From Phyto melanocephala (Eukaryota; Arthropoda; Insecta; Diptera; Rhinophoridae): a stretch of DNA of 64,000 nt. Location: NCBI GenBank assembly GCA_941918925.1, contig OW799233.1, positions 155,786,845-155,850,844 on the forward strand, given 5' to 3'. A program made the position numbers and the translations under genes. Below are positions 40,391-51,955 of this stretch, piece by piece; the first letter of the stretch is position 1; every line of letters begins with the position of its first letter. The notes below the pieces were generated by a model, which worked only from the letters and a program-made list of their open reading frames with translations, had not been told where the DNA came from and made no database searches.

Positions 40391-41098
40391 GCGAATCTAT
40401 GAAAATTTCGTTTGATAAAACCAAGAGTAAAACCAATTGATAATTAATCTGTTAATAGTGTATTTATACCTACGCTAAATCTAGTAGATTTGTATTGAAG
40501 TCTTTGGGCCGTATGCATAAAAAATATTTTAGGTTTATTAGAGGCTTACGTGACAGATGTTGTAGAGAAATTTGTCAAATAAGCTTTCAATAAAACTAAA
40601 ATATTTTTTTATGAAAACGGCCGTTTATCAAAATCTATACCTCTTCTGTCAACAAAATCCAAGGACTGATCACGATTTTACAGTGATACCTATAGAAGTA
40701 ATGCTTTGAAACAAGGAGAAAACGAAATGGTATAAATAAAACGGTTGGCGATACATATGTGTACCAGCCGTACCGAAAGGGATAAAGCATTAAGTATCTC
40801 CTGACAACGGTATGAGTGATAATATATAAATCACCGTCAACATAAGAGTCAGATAAAATATACAGACAATTTATACACACATACACATAGAAATGCATGT
40901 ATGTATTATATCTTATTGTATGAAGTGCATTTCTATTTATGTGTGTATAAAATCGATAACAATGAATTATATTTATGAGGTTCCACAATAATTTCCCTTG
41001 GAGTAGTGTATAATTTGTCTGTGCATTTAAACATTTATACATATTTTTTTTTTGCATACGTACATACATATGTACATACATATATAAGTAAGTATAAA
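40391..41098. other. Gene-free stretch with hairpin C2
   Basis: Holds hairpin C2 (40507-40622) and CATA microsatellites. The minus-strand open frame at 40635-41081 is low-complexity and resembles no known protein. Confidence 0.5.
40507..40622. mobile_element. Hairpin element C2
   Basis: 116-bp near-palindrome matching C1 (25215-25328): GGCCGTATGCATAAAAAATA at the left, TATTTTTTTATGAAAACGGC at the right, loop near ATGTTGTAGAG. Confidence 0.75.
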
Positions 41099-41845
41099 TC
41101 TATATATATATAAGTGAAACTCTGTTTGTGTGTGTGTTAGCTATAGACTCCGAAACTGTAAAACCGATCGGGCTCAAACTTTGGTAAGTTGTTGTACACA
41201 TACCAGGGAGTGTTTATGGGTGGAAAAAAGTGGGCGGGGCTACGCCCATAAACAATTAGTTATCACTTTAAGCTACTTGCACATGACCGATTTTTCTGAA
41301 ACTTTGCACACATATCGAGCTGACATGACTAAATAATTTCGTGATTAGAAGTGGGAAGGGTCACGCCCATAAAAAAAAAGTTATAATTTTGAGGTACTTC
41401 CACTGGACCGATTTTTCTGAAACTTTGCACACACATATTGAAGTCTCATGGTTATACAATTTCGTGATTAGAAAAGTGGGCAGGGCTACGCCTATAAAAA
41501 AAGATATAATTTTGCGGTACTTGACCTGGACCGATTTTTTTGAAACTTTGCACACATATTGAGTTGTCATGACTTTACAATTTCGTGATTAGAGAATTGG
41601 TCAGTGCCACGCCCATAAGAAATAAATTTATATTTTCAGCTACTTGAACTTCACCGATTTTTCTGATACTTTTTACACATATTGAGCTGTAATGACTATA
41701 CAGTTTCGTGATTAGAAAAGTGGGCAGGGCAACGCCCATTAAAAAAAGTGATAATTTTTAGTTTTTTGCACTTGATATTCAATTTAAATTCAGAATGCAT
41801 TTTTATTCACTAAGGGGCGTAGCAACGCGCGCCGGGCTTTTCTAG
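41099..41845 (+). mobile_element. Non-autonomous Helitron with 121-bp tandem repeats
   Basis: 747 bp. Begins TCTATATATATATAAGTGAA and ends in CTAG (41842-41845) after the GC-rich, hairpin-capable GGCGTAGCAACGCGCGCC. Host A before and T after fit the A|T target of Helitrons; no target duplication. Inside, about four units of 121-123 bp (ACCGATTTTT at about 41286, 41407, 41529, 41652) each contain GAAACTTTGCACACATATTG, TTTCGTGATTAGAAAAGTGG and CACGCCCATAAAAAA. No Rep/helicase ORF. Confidence 0.8.
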
Positions 41846-44800
41846 TTGTGTTATAAAATGCAAAAGAGCTTTTGATATTCATACATACATATATATTTTT
41901 TTAAAACAAAAATGTTTAAATTTTGCCAAAAAAAAAATGCATTTCTTCTTTTATACCTCCTTCATAGTTAAGTCAATTGATAAACAATCAAAAGGCGTTA
42001 TATAAAAACACATTTAATAAAGTAGTGTAAACATCGTATTGATGAAAATAGTTTTCATTTTATTTATTTCTTCTCTGATGTAAAACTATAAAGTTATGAT
42101 TGACTCTTTTGCATTTTATTTGACGATATGTAGTTCCTACATACATATATTGTGTATGCGCATTAAGTTGGTGGATGGATACTCGTTGTATGTATTATAC
42201 AATTTTTTCCGGACTATAGACAGTCTGGAAAAGTTTTTTTTATTTTTGCAAAACTCACATAGACAAGACCGACATAACATGTAAGTATACACACATGGCT
42301 ACGATGATGACAATTGCAGAAAATGTTAAACAAGTGGAAAATTTTAAATAGAAAATGTAAAAAAGAGGAGTGGAATTATGTTAAGTTGCATATGCCGATA
42401 AACACGTGTAATGGGTGGGAAGGGTGACAAGGGTCTTAAAGTTATCAGTCTAGTGAGGTGTTTTGAGTTTGTCTGAAAAACTTGTCTGATCTTTGGATAG
42501 TCATTCCTATAGTAATCATCAGTACATACAAACATATGATGCTGTTGTTGTTATTGCAATGACTGTTAATGTTACATTCTTTTAACCAGAAATTCTCTAT
42601 CTCCGCTGCAAACTTCCCTCTTTTTGATATTTTCCACAGTTTTTTCCTTGCATATTTCATTTGCAATTTTTAAATGCATTTTTCCTCATCTGATTGTTTT
42701 GGCAGACAATTTAGAAAAATCTTAACGCAGGTATTGTTTTTTTTTTTTTTTTTTTTTTTTTTTTGTAAAATATGTCTTAATGTAATGGATTGATAAAATG
42801 ACAGCTTTTTAAGGATTGTCACAAAAGATATGCGTTTTTTTTTATCATAAGTTATAATATTTTAAATCAATGCATAGATTTAAAGTTTTATAAATTCAAG
42901 TATATAAATACATTTTCTGCTTGTAAAGCATAAATAGAACTCATCCTATTTTTGGGTGGCTTTTTATTTTTTTCTTTACTTTTTGATGCTGCTACAAATA
43001 TAATTGATACTAGATACGTGTTATTGAATATCCGTTATAATTTGTACAGCATCCGCTGTTTAATATTCTAGTATTTTTTTTTAAATTTTTTAATAACGAC
43101 AAAGCCAGAAAGGCAAAGACTAAGACTAAATTTTTTAAATATTTTTTCATTGGACTAAATATTTTAAAGATTCTTCAATATTTTTATTACAATCTTTAAA
43201 TGTCATCTGTTTTTATTAACTATCGATATGTCGAAACAAAAGTTATGCATTTAAAATTAATAATAAAATATAAAAATTTAATATTAAAAATTTATATTCA
43301 AATTAGGAAAAAAAAATTAGAAAATTTTCTAATTTAATTTTATTTTCAACCATTTCATATCAAACTATCGATATGTTCAATCAAATTATAGAAGTAGACT
43401 TCAGTTTGTCAAACATTTTAATTATGAATCGCCCAGTTGAAATACAATCTAAAATAGAGCGTTACAAATGGTTTTTCGAATTTGTATGCCAATAACCACA
43501 AAATAATTTAATTGTAGTAAAACTTTCTGTCAAATTTTCTATATAAATAAAAAATCAATTATCGTTTGTTAGTAATCGTATCACTTAAGAACGGCTGTGC
43601 CGAATTTACTGTTTTTATAAATGTTTGCTTTTACAGAAAGAAAAATTTGCCACGCCCTCTTTTACGCCCACTTTTTTAATTTATCTAAAATCGGCTGGAC
43701 CGATTTGTATTTGTTATTATAATAAAACCTTGCATAGATTAGCTAAAAATGAGTTGGAAAAGAATTGTGGGCGTGGCACTTTCTATATAAAAAATATATT
43801 TTATAAAATATCTAGAGTTTACATCTTCAATACTTTAACTTTGTGAGCTTCACTTCTATCTCATTTGTTTTATTACAGACAAAAATCGATACGATTGGAG
43901 CAGGGGAAAAATACCCTCCATGAAAAAAACCTTACTTTATGAAATATTTCAGATATTATTTTTTTAATTCTCGTATTACATTTTAATAGAAATTGTACAA
44001 CTAATTATAAAATTGGATAAAATCGAATAAAGGGGCGTGGTACATACAAAGAAAATGTATTTAATGGCATATCTTATAAGTAATCTATAATTGTGATGGG
44101 CTTTAAGTTCTGTTTTATTGAGTGCGATATCAGTTTACTTTTTCGGACCAAAAAGTAACGCGTTCAAAGCATGTGACATGTTACCCCCATACTAAAAAGT
44201 ACATTTAGCGTCATTTCTAAAAAACTTGATTTGCTGTTGGTTTAAACCTAGTGCAAGCTACTTTTAATAAGAACGTCCTATTAAGAACTAAAAATGGTGA
44301 AGTGAGGGCCTCATATGTAAAATTTATCTCTTAATGAATATAATACAAACATTTTGGTGTGGCCGGCAAAGCGTTCCGTGCTCTGCTAGTGCATAATAAA
44401 TTTAAGTCAAGCAATCATTTGCTGTGTTAGGAACCTTGTTCCCTGTTATAAACAAAAAATCTTCAATTAATTTTTCTCAAAATCAAGAACAGGGAGTTTA
44501 TCTGAGATTCAGTAGTTCTTTTTATGAATTCCTTTAATACATTTTGATCTAGACTTTAGAGCAGTGGTCGGCAACACAAACTATTGTATTTGCAACTGTA
44601 TGATGAGTCGCAATCTCTCTCTTTCTCTCACGCCACATAGTGACGAGAATTTTATATACCTCTTACAAAGAAATTCAAACTAAACACTGATAAGAAACTG
44701 TCGAGTTTATTTAAGTTAAGTCAATGCGTGTAAGTGCAAGTAAAAGCAATGAAGAAAACTATTCAGAGTTCAGTTTTGCTGAACACGGATCCAGAGCCTA

Positions 44801-45180
44801 AATATGTACAATATATGAAAACTATTTCAACTTTTACATAGAATGCAATCATGCAATTATGTTGTATTGTCGTATTGTCATATTGTAAAATTTTAAAATT
44901 TTTATAAAACTTATTTTTGTTCAATATAAACCTTTTTTTTAAATTTTAAACTTATATAAAAATATAATAATATGAAAATTTATCGTTATATCATACATTG
45001 TGAATCCACTAAATGTCTTAATTTTGCAATCCATGTTTAATGTTTTTTTTTTTTTATTATTTTCACAAACTTTGCAGGTAATAAAATATCCAAATACACT
45101 TATTTATAATGAAAAATATTTTTGCTAGATATGAAGTACATTGCTGAATTTTAACCTACTTTTAGTTGAATTGAATATAA
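41846..45180. other. Gene-free stretch with degraded repeats
   Basis: A 28-nt T run at 42737-42764. A DINE/Helitron-like fragment near 43570-43790 (GGCTGTGCCGAATTTACTGT, GGCTGGACCGATTTG, GTGGGCGTGGCAC). A possible hAT-type tip CAGTGGTCGGCAAC at 44562 without a visible partner. No gene. Confidence 0.5.
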
Positions 45181-45324
45181 ACAAGTAAGAGCACTATATT
45201 CGGCTGTGCCGAATCTTTTATACCCACCACCAATTTTGTGTACATTTAAAGCACAATATTTATTATTTTGTTAATCGCTATTGAATAATATCTTTATAAT
45301 AAAATATGTATCTTTTTCTTTGTA

Positions 45325-45937
45325 GAGGGTGGTTAAATTTTTTAGGGCCCATGTTGAAGGTGAACTACACCTAGTCTTTAAATTTGTTTTCTGCATTTCA
45401 CTTGACATTTCTCAATCTCAAACTTACTCAATTTGAACCATGGAAAGATACGCAATCGAGCAACGCTTTTAAATATTAAAGATTTTTATAAAAATGGGCG
45501 TTCAAATCAAAATGCATTTTGTGAACTTCGTGATTCTTTTGGTCAACATAATCGTTCGAATTCGTCCACAATCGTGAGAATTGTAAAAAATATTTAAATT
45601 TCTGCAAAACAGGTCTGTATAAAATGTTAGAAAATCTGTGAATGCCTTCTTATTTCGTTGAATGGGAAGCATGGTTGTTTTTTTCGATAGTGTGGCAAAA
45701 GAGCAGTCAACCTCGACTCATCATCGTGCCCAACAATTGAGCATCAACATTGTCATTGAAAATTTGGACCATCAGATAGAGGAGTGGCGCCAAGGATGGG
45801 GGGGGGGTGCATTTGGCCGATATTTTGTTAAATACATAATTGAACCGTACAAATATTATCATTACAAAAAGAAATAATAATAATTTCCTAAATAATTTGA
45901 ATAATTCAACATCAGCCCTTAAAATTTAACCACCCTT
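45325..45937 (+). mobile_element. Second DD41D-like element, core deleted
   Basis: 613 bp with TA on both sides. TIRs GAGGGTGGTTAAATTTTTTA and (complement) AAGGGTGGTTAAATTTTAAG. N-terminal remains MERYAIEQRF then FVNFVILLVNIIVRI in shifted frames, corresponding to an HTH start (RSNQNAFxELRDxFGQHN in the best frame). The C-terminal tail (ENLDHQIEEWRQGWGG) remains, but the whole catalytic core is gone. Confidence 0.65.
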
Positions 45938-46099
45938 TATAACTTCGATATGCTACTAAAAGGCTTTTGTAAATGTAGTCTTTTAATGAACGTGGGCGTT
46001 AAAGTAGGCGTGTCAATAAAGTCTCTGCTAATAAATACAACTTAGATATTTCAATATAGTTCTTTATTTTCCCAAAAACTTTGTCAATAGAGAAATTAC

Positions 46100-47575
46100 A
46101 TGAATTTAAGAAAACCCGTTATATGGGAGGTAGGCGTTATAGTAGGCGTGTCACCTAAACTTTTTGGCACAAAAACTACATTGATTAGAAGGATATATGT
46201 AGCAAATTTCCTCATCATACCTCTAATTTTGTCTGTTTTAGTGGGCGTTATAGTAGGCGTGTTAAAGTTATTTTTACGAATGAGTACATTTTAGATGTTT
46301 CAATATAGCCTTTTATTATTCCAAAATCTTTATTAATAGAGAAATTATATGAATTTTAGGTAAAACGTTATATGGGAGGTGGGCGTAAAAGTTGGCGTGG
46401 CACCTTAATTTTTTTGTACAATAATGACACTGCCTAGGGGATATACGTAGCAAATTTGATCATCATACCTCTAATTTTGTCGGTTTTATGAGCTTTTAAA
46501 TTTCATTAACGGTAGATAACGTGAAAAGTGGGCGTTATAGTAGGCGTGTCAAAGTTATTTTTGCGAATGAGTACATTTTAGATGTTTCAATATAGCCCTT
46601 TATAAATCCAAAATCTTTATTAATAGAGAAATTATATCAATTTTAGGTAAAACGTTATATGGGAGGTGGGCGTAAAAGTGGGCGTGGCACCTTAATTTTC
46701 TGGCACAGTAATGACACTGCCTAGGGGGATATACGTAGCAAATTTGATCATCATACATCAAATTTTGGCGGTTTTATGAGCTTTGAAATTTCATTAACGG
46801 TAGATAACGTGAAAATTGGGCGTTATAGTAGGCGTGTCAAAGTTATTTTTGCGAATGAGTACATTTAAAATGTTTCAATATAGCCTTTTATTATTCCAAA
46901 ATCTTTTTTAATAGAGAAATTATATGAATTTTAGGTAAAACGTTATATGGGAGGTGGGCGTAAAAGTGGGCGTGGCACCTTAATTTTTTTGTACAATAAT
47001 GACACTGCCTAGGGGGATATACGTAGCAAATTTGATCATCATACCTCTAATTTTGTCGGTTTTATGAGCTTTTAAATTTCATTAACGGTAGATAACGTGA
47101 AAAGTGGGCGTTATAGTAGGCGTGTCAAAGTTATTTTTGCGAATGAGTACATTTTAGATGTTTCAATATAGCCCTTTATAAATCCAAAATCTTTATTAAT
47201 AGAGAAATTATATCAATTTTAGGTAAAACGTTATATGGGAGGTGGGCGTAAAAGTGGGCGTGGCACCTTAATTTTTTTGTACAATAATAACACTGCCTAG
47301 GGGGATATACGTAGCGAATTTGATCATCATACCTCTAATTTTGGCGGTTTAATGAGCTTTTAAATTTCATTAACGGTAGATAACGTGAAAAGTGGGCGTT
47401 ATAGTAGGCGTGTCAAAGTTATTTTTGCGAATGAGTACATTTTAGATGTTTCAATATAGCCCTTTATAATTCCAAAATCTTTATTAATAGAGAAATTATA
47501 TCAATTTTAGGTAAAACGTTATATGGGAGGTGGGCGTAAAAGTGGGCGTGGCACATTGATTTTCCGTTAAAAAAA
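46100..47575 (+). repeat. Tandem array, about five units of about 288 bp
   Basis: GGCGTTATAGTAGGCGTGT recurs at 46244, 46531, 46819, 47108 and 47395 (spacings 287, 288, 289, 287). Each unit has AAAACGTTATATGGGAGGTG then GGCGTAAAAGTGGGCGTGGC, TGCCTAGGGGGATATACGTA and TTCATTAACGGTAGATAACG. The last three units are nearly identical; the first is more diverged, which points to recent local expansion or homogenisation. Confidence 0.9.
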
Positions 47576-48180
47576 AGCCTTTCACCAAAAAGCAAAGTGT
47601 GCAAAATTTCAGAGTCGTACATCCAATTTTGTTGGTTTTATGACGTTTTTGTTTTTAAATATACCGAAAAATACACTGTGCGGTATAAATTTTCGTACAT
47701 TTTGATCGATAACTCCTCTCCTAATACATAGATTTAGGTAATTTTTGGTGAGAGATATTGCTTTGACTCGAGAAATATATATTCGAAATTTCATGACTGT
47801 ACGTTAATCCATTTGGACACAATACCATTTTATTCGCTGTTCGTAGGACACGGTTTTTTCGACCTACTCTTGCATTCCGAGCTATAACTCACTTCCTAAT
47901 ATTCCGATATAGCCCATTTTCAATACCAAACAAACCTTGTCTATAAGAAAGATTCTGGCAAAATTTGAGCCTCCTAGCTTTTTCGGTGCGACCTCTATCG
48001 TGCTTTCAACAGACGGACAGACGGACAGACGGACGGACATAGCTAGATCGTCATCAAATCAAACCCTGATTCAGAATATATATACTTTATGGGGTCTAAA
48101 ATGGATATTTCGATGTGTTACAAACGGAATGACAAAATGAATATACCCCCACCATTTTTTTGGTGGCGGGTATAAAAAGG

Positions 48181-50590
48181 CAAAAAAACTAATAAATTAT
48201 CACATTTGAAATGGTCCCAATATGAGATTTAAATGAATTTACAACCTACAAATGGTCAAAACAAGAACTATTTATTTAAGTATTACAAAAATATATAAAT
48301 TACCATTTGCAGATGTCAACATTTGAAAACTATGATTTTATTTTTATTTTTTTTTACCATTTAACCAAAGGCGACAAACCAAAGAATAAAAAAGAGTAAC
48401 GAACTACTACAATTTTACCGCAGCAGAAAACAAAAAATTAAGGAAAAAGATAGAGATAGAGAAGCGCGCAAATACATAATGGACCTTAATTATTGTAACC
48501 ATGAGCCAAGTGTCATTATTTTCCGTTTAGTAAAAGCATAAATAAATAAAACGGTTGTCGTATGATAACAATGAAAATGTTTTTTATTATGATAATGAAG
48601 AGGATGACAGTGCTGACGTGAATGCACTTGTTATATTCGAGGTTTAATGTACGAACCAAGAAATAAATGAGCAATAAGAAGCATATTTGACTGGCCATAT
48701 TTGGCTCCCATTATAACAGTCATTTTAGCTGATTTACAAGTCGTGTTTGCTTTGCAAATTTCTTTTGACAGGACAATCATCATGTTTATTTATCTTTTAG
48801 TTTATACAACGTTAAAAAATGTACCTAAAACCCCTTCTTAAATCATGTCACGTTATTAAAACGACCAAGTTTTCGTCTTTGTTGCCATGTTAGAATTGGC
48901 AGAAATTCTTTAATTTTTTTTTTTTTTTTTTTGTAAAATTTTGGCCATTCACATTTTCCTACATGAAGACATTTGACTTGTTTGAAAAACACGTTTTAAT
49001 TCCTCGCTAGAAAAACTATTTTTTGTGTTTGTAGAGTAGTTGAAGTTAAAAAAAAAAAGAAAACCAAAAGCAACGACAAAGGCACGAAAATATAGTGTAT
49101 AACGTAAAATACATTTTGCAATTTCTTTGAAAACATGCAATGCATTCTTCATCTTTTGAGTGTGTGCACTGGGAGCAATGGCCCCATGGATGGTTTTCAA
49201 AAAAAATATTTGTAAGTAAGTGTGTGTACATTAATCTTTTAAAAATTTTTGAAATGTACTGAAAAAAGTTTAACCCTTAACACACAGGAAAAATTAAAAC
49301 AAAAATTATACCATTTTATTAACTATTTGTATATACACACGTACTAAATTCAATAATTAAATGCATTTTTTTTTTTTTTTGAAATTATTCTCAGCTTACT
49401 TTTGCTGTGCCAAATCAACTTCCTGTGAACAATATTCCTTAAAAGAAGTATTAAGATTTTGCTTTTCATTTTAGGCTTTGGAACATAAAATTTTTTTTAT
49501 AATTATTATACTTTTCTAATGTAAATACGTAGCTATTATCATTGAAATTAAAACAAATTTTACTCGAATTATAACAAATTCGTAGCAATCTCTCTTACAA
49601 ATTTCCTAATTAAAAAGAATTGAAGAACTCGTAATGATCTATTAAGGGTTAAGACTATAGAAATAAAAGGGTCATAAATTGAACAGGTTGTGCTCCCAAG
49701 TACTCGCACTTAAAATTTTAACATATTTCTTTCGTTTTTAATTTATTACATTTGCATACAAAAACAATTTTAAAATACATGCAAAACACTCACACACATG
49801 CATTAGCGTTATCATTAAACGACAGATATCATCGTCATTTTCAAAATTAAGCTCCCCACATTATTCGTTAAAGCACACATTTACGCATACCAACAAGAAT
49901 CATTGCACGTATTGAAGTACTCGTGTCTTTATCTTTGTATGCACGAGTACTCTTTTTTGTGGTTCAAACATTAAAACATAAAATTTTTGCAATTTTATTT
50001 TCATATATATTTTTATTTTCTTATGTTTGCTTTTCAGTGTTCTGTTTCTTATCTTTCGGTTTTTATTTCATACACACACACACTTTCATTCTATACATAC
50101 ATATGTGTGTGTGTATGTATTCTATGTTTTTTAAATCTTATTGTTGCTGCACCTTTATCAACTGCTGCGACGGCGATAACTGCTGCTAATGCTGCTGCAC
50201 TTTATTAGCAATGAAGAACTTGTATTATTTTTGTCTCTTTGAATCTCCGTTGATACGAGGAATTGAATTTTTATACCACAATACATGTGATTGTTTGTGT
50301 AAATTGTATAATGAAAAAAAAAAAAAAAACAAAAAAAAACAAAGAACACACACACGTTTATTTACTCTAATGCACATACAGTAACAGACAGAACTAAAGC
50401 ACGAAGCCCTGCAAAACTAATGCATGCAAGCTTGAATTTTTCTTATTGCTTTTAATAATAAAAAACTACTTACAAAAATGTCATTATTTTTTAAAAAGAC
50501 TAAATCGAGTGCGTAAAGAGAAAATTTGCATTTAATTTTAAGTTGTTTCCGTTTTTTTAATAATAATAAATAAATATTCAGTAGATATAA
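48181..50590. other. Gene-free stretch
   Basis: AT-rich; CA/GT microsatellites at 50072-50120; a GCTGCT-type cluster at 50143-50200; T runs near 48911 and 49363. Open frames are low complexity. Confidence 0.5.
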
Positions 50591-50599
50591 AAAACCAAA

Positions 50600-51300
50600 T
50601 GACAGCTGATCTTAATAACGATCAATTCGTTACCTCAATTGCAAAAAAAAATTTGATATTAATAACAATGTGATATTAAATATTATAAGCCGTTTTCGTT
50701 CTTCGGGTACTTTGGCTACAGAAAATAAAGGTGGACCGTCCACATAAAAAAACACCAAACGAGGTCACCATACTATAATACGTTTGTTAAAAAAGGATCC
50801 AATCATGTCGTCAACAACCATTGCCTTACAATTAGCATTAAATCTTACTTCCAGAGCAATCCAAAGACGAGCTGTAAAAGGTGGCCTAAAAGCATACAAG
50901 CGTAAAGAAGCCCTTTATATCACGAAAAAATAGACTGACCAGGATTGAATCTACAAGTGAGCACATTAATTGGACCAACGCATAATGGAATACTGTGCTT
51001 TTCTCCGATAAGTCAAAATTTAATTTAAAAATTCCGATGGATCAGACTAGTTCGGAGACCGAAAGACCAAGGTGTTCGTCCACGTTATACAGCGCAATCA
51101 GCAGATCTTAATCTATGGGAAATTTTGATGGAAAAATAGTCCGCGATAACTGCAAAAATTTAGATGTGCTTTTTAAGAATTTGGTAAATACCTGGAATGA
51201 CATTTCTTCTGAGGTATTAGCTAGCTTAATAGACTCCATGCAACGAAGATGTGCAGAAAATTTACAAAAAGTAATGGAAATGCCATAAAATGTTCAGATT
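50600..51300 (+). pseudogene. Tc1-like transposase remnant
   Basis: Frames give VILNIISRFRSSGTLATENK GGPS (HTH and linker, compare VxxIxxRFxxxGTxxxxxRxGRP), RAVKGGLKAYKRKEA (RRLxxxGLKAyxxrkkP), WNTVLFSDKSKFN-like residues near 50990, and a C-terminal part SEVLASLIDSMQRRCAENLQ. The second Asp to Glu segment is missing near 51095. Multiple stops; dead and internally deleted. Confidence 0.7.
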
Positions 51301-51469
51301 TGAAAAATTCATTAACATTTAATTAACTTTGTGCTTTATTTTTCGTCTCCAAATAATGCTTTTTACCCTTTTTATTACATTTTGATTATTTTGTGTTTTA
51401 TTTTAACATTTTTTATAATAATATTGACAAATGAATAAATGTTAATGTTAATAGCAATTTACCTAATAC

Positions 51470-51955
51470 CCTGTTCAGACAGATATTTTTAATTGTTTAA
51501 ATTTAGTGTTGATTGAGCAATTAAAATAAGTGTTCACACATACTCAATTTATCGTACTCCACTATCATTTGATAGCTGTAAAAATACGATGTATTATTAC
51601 CATATCAAATAATGCCTTCATAAAATATATTTACAATTATATTTATACACTTATATGTAAGTATTTGAATTTATTTAAACATTTTTTCAAAATTTTCATC
51701 AAACACTTTCCATTTTCTTAATTTTTGTTTTTTGTATTTTTCTTTATTTGACATTAGAAATGCTACCTATAGAAGTTTCTTCTTACGAACATACTTCTCA
51801 AGAGTTGTATTTCGAGTTTTGGACAATAAGTGAAACAATTAAGTATATATTGCTCAATTTATAAATAATTTTTAGTATGTTAAATTGAGCTTAATAAAGG
51901 CCTTAATTGCGATAATATTATAAATTGACAAATAAGGCGCGTGTGTGAACATAGT
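51470..51955 (-). mobile_element. MITE family D, copy D2
   Basis: About 486 bp, reverse complement of D1 (24931-25575) without the nested MITE E: TTTAGTGTTGATTGAGCAAT, TAAAAATACGATGTATTA, AAATGCTACCTATAGAAGTT, GGCGCGTGTGTGAACATAGT. It shows the pre-insertion state for D1. Confidence 0.65.

Larger units (their letters stand above)
45180..48180 (+). repeat. Large DINE-like element with 288-bp tandem array
   Basis: Opens AACAAGTAAGAGCACTATAT TCGGCTGTGCCGAATCTTTT then TATACCCACCACC; closes GGTGGCGGGTATAAAA at about 48162-48177, so the tips form the inverted pair TATACCCRCCACC. Before the right end there are GACGGACAGACGGAC (48011 onward), ATACTTTATGGGGTCTAAAA and TACAAACGGAATGACAAAAT. It contains the tandem array and a nested DD41D-like element. 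No ORF belongs to it. Confidence 0.7.

Noticed and set aside
40635..41081. 148-residue minus-strand open frame
   Set aside because: Composed of CATA/TACA microsatellite translation (Tyr/His/Val/Cys-rich); no known domain.
41130..41570. Repeat-containing open frames with CVSYRLRN / TDFSETLHT motifs
   Set aside because: Translation of the 121-bp Helitron tandem units; the periodic peptide is a by-product of the DNA repeat.
44562..44580. CAGTGGTCGGCAAC as a hAT element end
   Set aside because: Looks like a hAT tip, but no inverted partner or transposase was found nearby.
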